Positions 52,301 to 61,300 of a stretch of DNA of 64,000 nucleotides are shown here, piece after piece; positions within the stretch are counted from its first letter, which is position 1, and the number at the start of each line of letters is the position of its first letter. Origin of the DNA: Hofstenia miamia (lineage: Eukaryota; Xenacoelomorpha; Acoela); assembly GCA_004352715.1 (NCBI GenBank), contig SCFE01000011.1:1065872-1129871 (forward strand), read 5' to 3'. Under the pieces are notes generated by a model that was not told where the DNA came from, did not search any database, and saw only the letters and a list, made by a program, of their open reading frames with translations. Position numbers and translations under genes: made by a program.

Positions 52301-54375
52301 ATATTTTCTCCTCAAGTTTTTACCAATTTTCAGAGCCAAGTTTCATATATTTGACGAATTTATTGTAAGAAAATATGTTTTTTCATAGATAATGGATTTT
52401 AATATTTTATGTTGTATCTGAAAATCTTGATTCCTTATTTTTTTCATTTAGCACAAATTTCGAAAATGATGCACATATCATAATTATAATCAACCCAGTT
52501 GTGTACTCGAGGGTTGCTCAGGGGGCTCAGCCCATTTTGTTAAACTTGAGTGGGGCCCAGCCCCCCCCTTGTTAAAGTTATATTATGGTTTGTGGTTTTG
52601 TATTTTAATTATTGAATAACAAAATTTGGTCAAAATATAATATAAAAATATCACTTCTTAAATAAAAATCCCCCCTTGTTAATTATTTAGGAGTAGAGGC
52701 CTGAATCAATCATAGAAAATCCTCTTCTATGTCTAATCATTACAGTCATATCCTCACCTTATCTGGACTTAAGAATAGATTTGTCTATGTAATCTATTTT
52801 AATTTCATAACTAACCAATTACAATCGGATTTTCAGGGCATCCATAAAGATCAGGTCCCATAGCAGAAGATGTCTGATCTCTACAACAGCCAAATTGAGT
52901 ATAGTAGCAATCAGGATATCTAGTTTTACATCCCTGATGGTTAGGACCTTGCGCGTGTGAATATCCATCAGGACAGCATCCCCATGCATTTCTTAAGCAA
53001 GATCGATATTCTAAATTATAAACGTTGTTAGTCTCACGTATGTAAGCCATTACTTTTATATTCCAAATCTACTTTTAATTTTTGAATAACTGTGTCACCC
53101 ATCACCTCAATAAGAGCTATGCAAGCATGCAAACAAAATCAAGCTTTTAAATAGGCTTCCGTTTAAGACAAGTCAACAAATCACAAATTCAATAGTTCTG
53201 TATATTAAATTCTGCTGTAATTTAATGAACAACGAAAGAACATTTTTCAAAGTAAGTAAAACCTACGATTGTTGCACCCTGCATAGTTTGGACCTATTGC
53301 ATTGGTTCTTCCATCAGGGCAACATCCGTAGGTGCTCATTGCACATTGAGGTGCTCCTTCGTCACTCACTAAGTGATTCACTAAATTATATGATTGACGC
53401 TATGTTAAATTAGATTCAATTATTGAAGAATTGTATATAAGAGAATTGATGATATGCGCACTAATTGACACCTTTATTGCATGAGAATGTATTGCAAAGT
53501 CTTGAAGACTCCGGTTCAGCATTTTCATTACATGATTTCCCAGGGCATGTAACTTCTCTTGTTTGTTTTCCGCCTCCACAACTCTTTGAGCACTAAAGTA
53601 CTTCTTGTTTTATATGTATCATGAATAGTTCTATGCTTTCAATAACAATACTTTTAATTCTGAAATTGAAATAAATAATAATTCATTAAGCACATTGTTC
53701 TGTTTAATGATCACATTCAATACGTAGACAAGTCAATTATGTTCTTCACATGTGACACCTAATTTGCATTGAAAAGCAAGCATTGATGGTGACGTATTTC
53801 GTTCAAACCAAATATCACATCAATGTTTTTTTGAAAAAGTCACTGCATCTGATTGGATGCATTCATAAATATATACAATCCAGAGTTAAATAATGGAAGT
53901 ATTACATTAGACCAATCTGAAGTCAACCATTTTGATTGACAATCAATGCCTTGAATGCCCAAACAAGTTTGCTTAGAGGAAGGCTGTTCATTAAAATTAC
54001 ATTCACGAATATCGAGATGTGTTTTTTCTTCATTAGTGCAATACACTGACCGAAATTGAACGCCATATCCACATATTTCTGAGCACTAAACAAGAAGTTG
54101 AATGGATTTGAATCACGATAAATATCTTCAATATGTATTTTTCGATATTAAGAAAATAGGCGTTAATCAATAATAAGTTATTATAAACAGAAGAATCATT
54201 TTAAAAAACTTGTCTTTATTGTTTATTTATTAAATATTTTAATCTTATATCATGTAAAAACTATATGATTAAGTCCCTTAAGCATTTGCACTTATCTGAA
54301 AGTTTCGAATCGAAATAGCTTTGTTGTATACAGGACCTAAATTACATTTTATTTATTATGAAATTGCCCGATGAA

Positions 54376-54441
<66 letters not shown>

Positions 54442-55289
54442 ATCTGGGTGTTCAAATGCAGCAAATATGATTCAGAGGGGAGTATAGCAGGTGCATGCCC
54501 CCCTAATCTATAAATTCCAAAAAAATTGCATAATAGTTGCATAATAACAAGGTGTTTTGTTTTCACAAAAAGTTTGTACGTTTGTAATTGGTAGATAGCT
54601 AGATAACACTTTGTTCAATATGAATAGTACATGTTTTTTTTAAAAAATTTAAGGACGTGCAGACTTCTCATTGATTTGAGATTTGGCTAAAAGTTTTTAG
54701 TCTTTCAAATTATCAATTATGTAAATAATCATTCATATATTTACAGTCTACACTCCTTTTTCAATAGCACCTGGTTTGTCGTTCTTATCTTTAGTTGCCC
54801 TCGATCATACACTTAATCAAGTAAGATGTCATCAACTTCAAATCTGGTCTTTTAATAATTATTTCAAATTGAAAAATGCTAAAAAGCCTACCGATGACCA
54901 GTCACCCGTAGTCCACTTTCCACAAAATCGTTTATTGTAGCAGGGCTTTCTATCAATTGGTTTTTTTCCTTGGCAGTATTTTGTAGAAACCTAAACAAAT
55001 ATTTACTGATATAGCTTGAAAATATTTTGTTCAAATTAAGATTCAATTAGCACATTGATCTTAGAAAACCTTTGCAATATATACATTTAATCTGTTTCCA
55101 AGAATGTTAGGAATATTGAAAAAAGTTCTAGTTATGTAAAACTTGAATTTAATAAACATAATGTAGCAAATTTAATAGAATATCATAATCCATGTAATAT
55201 AAAATATCAACATATTTAAGATTTAGGAAAAAGCGAAAATTCCTATACGTGTAATTTACTGCGCTATATATATGTAAATACATATGCAA

Positions 55290-55328
<39 letters not shown>

Positions 55329-58300
55329 AACTGTACTTAAATTTGAATGATTTTAGCTCTAAGATTAAGTTCAAAGTACTTCATTAAAATTACAACCATA
55401 GCAGGACAACTGATTTTATGTATTAAATATATTTTTCAAACAACAATTTCTTGTTTGTTGCTTGATAAAGAGTTTTTGCAATTTTTCCAAAAATCTGAAT
55501 TGTATTATAAGACCAGACAACACCCATATCACTATTTTTATTATTTTATCAAATTTCTAAATTAGGGTGCATAGATTTTTATTAAGTGCAGAATTTTTTT
55601 CAGAAATTATGTGAGCCAGGTGTAGCAGGCGTTCGCACACATGCAATTGGGTAGTTGTCTAAGTTTACCATTATACAAAGCTGTTAGTGGGCTATATCAG
55701 GCAATGGATTGAGTCAGCCTTACAAGGGCCGTTCTGGGTGATTCCTTATACAGTGGACTTTGGCGTTACAAGTTATGTTGATTTGCTGGAATTAGTTACA
55801 ACAGTTTATCATATAAATTATAAGTTATCAATATTAAGCATTTGCAATGAAATTCTTAGTCCTCAAAAACCTAGGTTATTCAAAAAACAGTTGATAGCTG
55901 AGGCAGTACCATAAGAAAAAATGAAACTCAAACATTGCATAAAATACAATTGTTACATTTGTAATGAATAGAAAAGCACACATTTTAGATATGGTTTTCA
56001 TAAAATAAAGCGTGGACGTAAAGTAACGCAAAATTCTGTGCATTGATATGTATACATAAATCGACAATTTATACGATTAATACTTATCACTAAGAAATCT
56101 ATTTTTAGAATATTCACATAACATACGACGAAGCAATACTGCTGACTCAGTTAATTCACTGATTCATGGCTGCGCGGTTTAATTTAAGAGAACGAATTGA
56201 CATTGTCAAACATTATTATGCATCAAATAAGAATGCATCTGAAGCTGCCAGACTGGTTGGTCAACATTCACCTAAATCTTCTACTGCAATACGACTTGTT
56301 AAAAAGTTTGAGGAAACTGGTTCGGTGAAGGACGCAGATCGATCTGGTCCTCCAAATTTGTTCAAAAAAAAGGATTTTCAAGAAGCAGTGCTTAATGAAA
56401 TTAATCAAAACACGCCTACCTCTAGTCGCCGTATTGCGGCACAATTACGTGGTAATAATTTGTACAATGTGTCCCTCACTACAGTGCTGAAAGCTCTCTC
56501 AAAGCTTGGCTATAAGCCTTACATTCCTCGTCTTTGTCATGCTTTAAACGAAGATTACCCAGATCGGCGAGTAGAGGCTTGTACAATGTTCGAGGAAATG
56601 TTTGTTAATGATCCTACAACAGTCGATAGATTCATTTGGTCTGACGAGGCAACGTTTAAACTCAACGGCCATATTAATAGGCACAATTTTGTGTATTGGA
56701 ATTTAAACAATCAACACCATGTAATCGAAAAGGATCTTAATTTAACAGGACTAACCGTATGGTGCGCAATATCATCAAGAGGCATAATTGGTCCATATTT
56801 TTTTGACGGGACTGTTACCGGTGTGTCTTATTTGCAGATGTTACGGGAATATCTGCTGCATAGGTTAATGGATTATCCGGATGATATTATGTTTCAACAC
56901 GATGGATTGGGCGCAGGGGCCCACTTGAATGGCCGGCGCGCTCCCCGGATCTAACAACCCCAGACTTTTTCCTTTGGGGTCTACTCAAAGATAAAGTGTT
57001 TTCTCACCAACCTCGAACAATTCATCAGCTGAGGAATGCCATAACTGACGAAATTAACTCAATTGAAGTTGAACTTTGTGAAAAAGTTGCCGCTCAGTAC
57101 ACAACAGAATAAGGCTTTGCGGTGAACAAGATGGCGGACAATTTGAACAGCTCTCTTAATGATATGTTGTTAATTGTTATTATTTATTGATTTATGTTTA
57201 TGGAAAATATAAATAATCGTGTCTATGCACAGAATTTTGCGTTACTTTAAATTAGTCAGTTTGTGATTATTGACTAACCAGAATTTTGCGTTACTTTACA
57301 ACCAGCCTTTATATCATATGTAATTAAAAAAATATGATCTACGTCATACCTCTTCTACAGTTGAATTTTCGAGAATTTTTTTAACGCATACAACATTTCT
57401 AAATTGCAGACCAATTCCACATTCTTTTGAGCACTCAGTCCATGCGTCAGCACTCCATCTAAACAATTTATCAGACACTACAAAGCTATTGTACCAACCC
57501 AAATTCATAGTTCAATCCACAGTTTGATGCAAAGCAAGGACGACGTGTGTCCGGCTTCTGGTATTTTTGACAAAACTCTTCTGTAACTATCTCCTTTGTG
57601 TCCATTCTCTGACATGTGACGTCAAAGTATTCCTCTCCTTCAAGAAGATAATGTATTCTATATTTGTAATTAAAATATTACCTCTACCGCATGTTGCACT
57701 ACATTTTGTAGTGGGAATGCTAACCCATTGATGTTGAACAGGTTGGTCGGCAAGAAGTAAATTACTTTCACAAAATGATACTTCAATTCCTGTGTTCTGC
57801 TCAAAAAATTCAATCTAAAAGGCAATAGCAAAAGAAAAATATTTGTGAGAAAGGTACTAAGAATCTCCGGAAAACAGGCTAACTGCTCAATCAGCTTTGC
57901 TGAATCGAAAAATGGTAGTGTATGATCCATACACACTAAAAGAGAACGGCACAGAGGAGGAGAACCAAATGGCATTTGAATTGCATAGAGGAAGAGTTCC
58001 ACATTAGAATGGTTATAGAAGAAGGATGTCGTAAGAATGGAATAAATATTAAAAAGACTAGAAATTTATTAGTAGTGATTTACCGGACAGACCATGAAGT
58101 TGCAATTAGATGAGGAAAAGGGAAAAGTGAGTTGATCTGCTTGAGTAAAATGCAGATGAAGTGAGGGAAGTAGTAATAGAAGCAGCAGCAGCAGTAGGTC
58201 TGAAAATGGAAGAAGATTCAAAGAAAAGGTAAGAAAAGTATTAGACCGGATTTAGAGAGTGAGTAGTTGATAAAAAGGTTAACCAAGTAGATGAAGGATT

Positions 58301-61300
58301 ACAACTGCAAAATTGAGTGAAACCCCAATGAAAACAAAGATTAAGATTGTACCAGTGAAATGAGACACATGTACATTGGCTGAAGAAGTTCACAAGTGTT
58401 AATTAAAAACAAGTAGCAGCTTTTGAGGAGTGCAATGAGTGGATTTACAGAGTAGAGAAAATTCCTTATACAGGATGACCCAAGGAAATGGAGAGAGGCA
58501 ATCAATTTCATGGACGCCATCTTGTAAATCCAGTGATTTTGAGAAGGCTGACAAGTTACTTAGAGCAAGTATGTGGGACAGATATTTAATGGTGGAAGTT
58601 AGGGTGCATCAATGTTTGCTTGAAAATTGAAAGATGGACCCTTACAAGGTTTGGCAGAGAGAATAGAAAGATTTGGTAGTCTAAGAAAGTCGATTGCTCC
58701 TTGTAGTAGTTTGAATCCTGGAGATGCAATGAAGAAGTATAGGAGATATTTGGGGATTTAGGATTACCAAACTTTGCAGTGACGCTAGTACAGAAGTCAG
58801 ACTCCATGGAAACTGATGAGAACTTCACAGTTGTGCGAAGGAAATGGATTATATTAATATTATTATTGGAGCTATACTTAGTTTGAAAAAATAACAAAGT
58901 CTCTCAACCAAGTTGATAGATCAAGCAACTACTTTGCAATTTATAAACTACACATAATTCAATTACAATTCTTTGAGCAACTATTACAATACACGTTTAT
59001 AAATATATGCCCATCCAGTGAAAAATTATTACAGCATTACTTTTCAATTGATAGCTTTATGTTAGTTTTGTTTTTATTGGAAATTAGAACATTATCGTTC
59101 ATAAATTCTCTACTAAGTATACTCTATTAAGGAGAAGGTATAGATAAAAGAAGTTTTTTGCTCAATAAGTTGTCCGAAACCAAATATTCTTCGCCTTTTC
59201 AATTAAAAACTTAGTTTTCAAATTTGGAAAACCACATTTGTCATAAGAATTTATAATTTTAGAAATAATTTAGTTGTTTATATTTATAACTAAGATAACC
59301 TTTCAAATAAACACACAGATATTCAAGAAAGTTTAATAGCAAAACAGTGTTTGACCAAGTAATATATGTAAAAAATATCACAGTATTTCAATTTGCTAGA
59401 AAAATGAGATTATCAGTTCGAGTTCTTAATAAAAATATTTAATGGCTTTACAATTAATAGATATTTTAGAAAGGCTACATGAAAAGTAAAAAATTAAATA
59501 TATATTTCTGCTATTATAAATATGTATACCGTATATTTCATATACGCCAATTATTAGAATTCAAAATTAATAAAAATGACTGTTTAATATGAATGGCATA
59601 GAGATGCTACATTTTTTATTTTTTTTACATCAAATGCTTTACTGCGACGAGGTGTTTTAGTGGCCTCATTTTTGTCTATGCAGTAGGCTTTGGATTAACA
59701 AAATCACTTGAGTTTATGAAAACAGCTTTTTTGCATGTCAATCACATAGATATTATTTATTAGATATTCTAATATGCAGAATTATTAACATAGATGGACG
59801 CGGGCTTACATTTTTATAACGTCATTACACCGCATAGGTAGTGAGTTGACCCGCTTACCGCCCCGCACCCGCATGTCTGTTAGAAAAATTCACGCGCACA
59901 AGCAACACTCCCGCTATTTTCAAGTAATTAAGTCAAAAATGTCAATCACCGAAATGACTTTCTTTAAATTTTGTTTGATTGAGTGAATATCAAATATATT
60001 ATATTATGTAGATTTCGTAGTATAATTAATATTTTATTAGTTTAATATTATAATGAAACAAAATAAAAATGTCCATCTACACCGCGCCTCGATCCGCCTG
60101 GCATTTGAAATTCAGTACCCACACGGGTTGCGGTTTTACCCGCGTCCATCTTTGTATATTAATGATTTACTAAAATTGTAATAGCAAATTCAATAGCAAA
60201 TCATTCGTTCCATAGTTGTACTCTATTCTGTATTGATTTTTGAATAAAGTGGATTTAATTCCTCACTAATTTAAAGTATGTACCTTAACGTGAAGTGATT
60301 CCCGAAGAGGTCCACGACAATAGATTAATTCGTTCGTCGCGTTTCTTTGGTAAATACATCCACTAGCGTCTCCATTAAGATACTGTAGTCCATCTGTACG
60401 AGATTCTTCAGATAGCAGTGGTTGATTGTTCATTCCATAAACTGTTAAGTAATTGAAGTCTGTTTTCTTGATGATGGCTACTGATGTAGCATGTCTCGGA
60501 ACATGGATTGTTCGAGTGCGTCCTAAGTAGGGGCTGACTAGCATTTAACCCTGCATATCACTGTCATATGGAAACAAAACGATGGAATTACATTTTCTTT
60601 TAAATAAAAATGATTTTCGGTGGTAATTTTTAATTATTACCAATAAACTTAATTATAGATCAGTTTTATTTCGATTTTAAATTGAAATGCTGTTTTGTTT
60701 CTGCGTATATATGGTGACATACGTGTTTATTGTGAGAGCGAGCAGCAAAATGAATGACAACATGTCTCTTCATGTGCTCAAATTTTTTAGGTAGCCCTCT
60801 TACAAATAATTTTGCACTCACTTGATATAAATCACTGAATATGTTTAAGGGAAGTGATCCAAATTCAATACGTTAAACAACACCGTTAACAAATGGTGTT
60901 TTACGTTAACATGACCGTAAACCAAATCGTTAACTTACACTCCAAATAAATTCGCTAAAAATGAAGTTTACGTTAAAGGCGTGTATTTTCCGCAAATGTT
61001 AATTCAAATAACTTTGACACATTTAAGTTCTGCACATTTCTTCAAATATATCTATGCAAATAGATTTATTAAGCGTATGCAGGCATTTGAAGCTAGAATT
61101 GTTGTTTACGGTTGCATTTTCACTTGTTAACGTATTGAATTTGGATCACTTCCCTAAGATATCATTAGAAAAACATTACCATCCTTGTCGTCTACACCAT
61201 TACAGTCATCATTTTCTAAAACACATAATTTGGATTTGAAAGCATCATATATTTTACCAAACAAGATGATGTCTTCGACTTTCTTTTTGAAGCATTTACA

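Noticed and set aside
57670-58002. 110-codon minus-strand frame
   Set aside because: It overlaps papilin exon 5 in another frame and then the purine-rich plus-strand region; no domain of its own.
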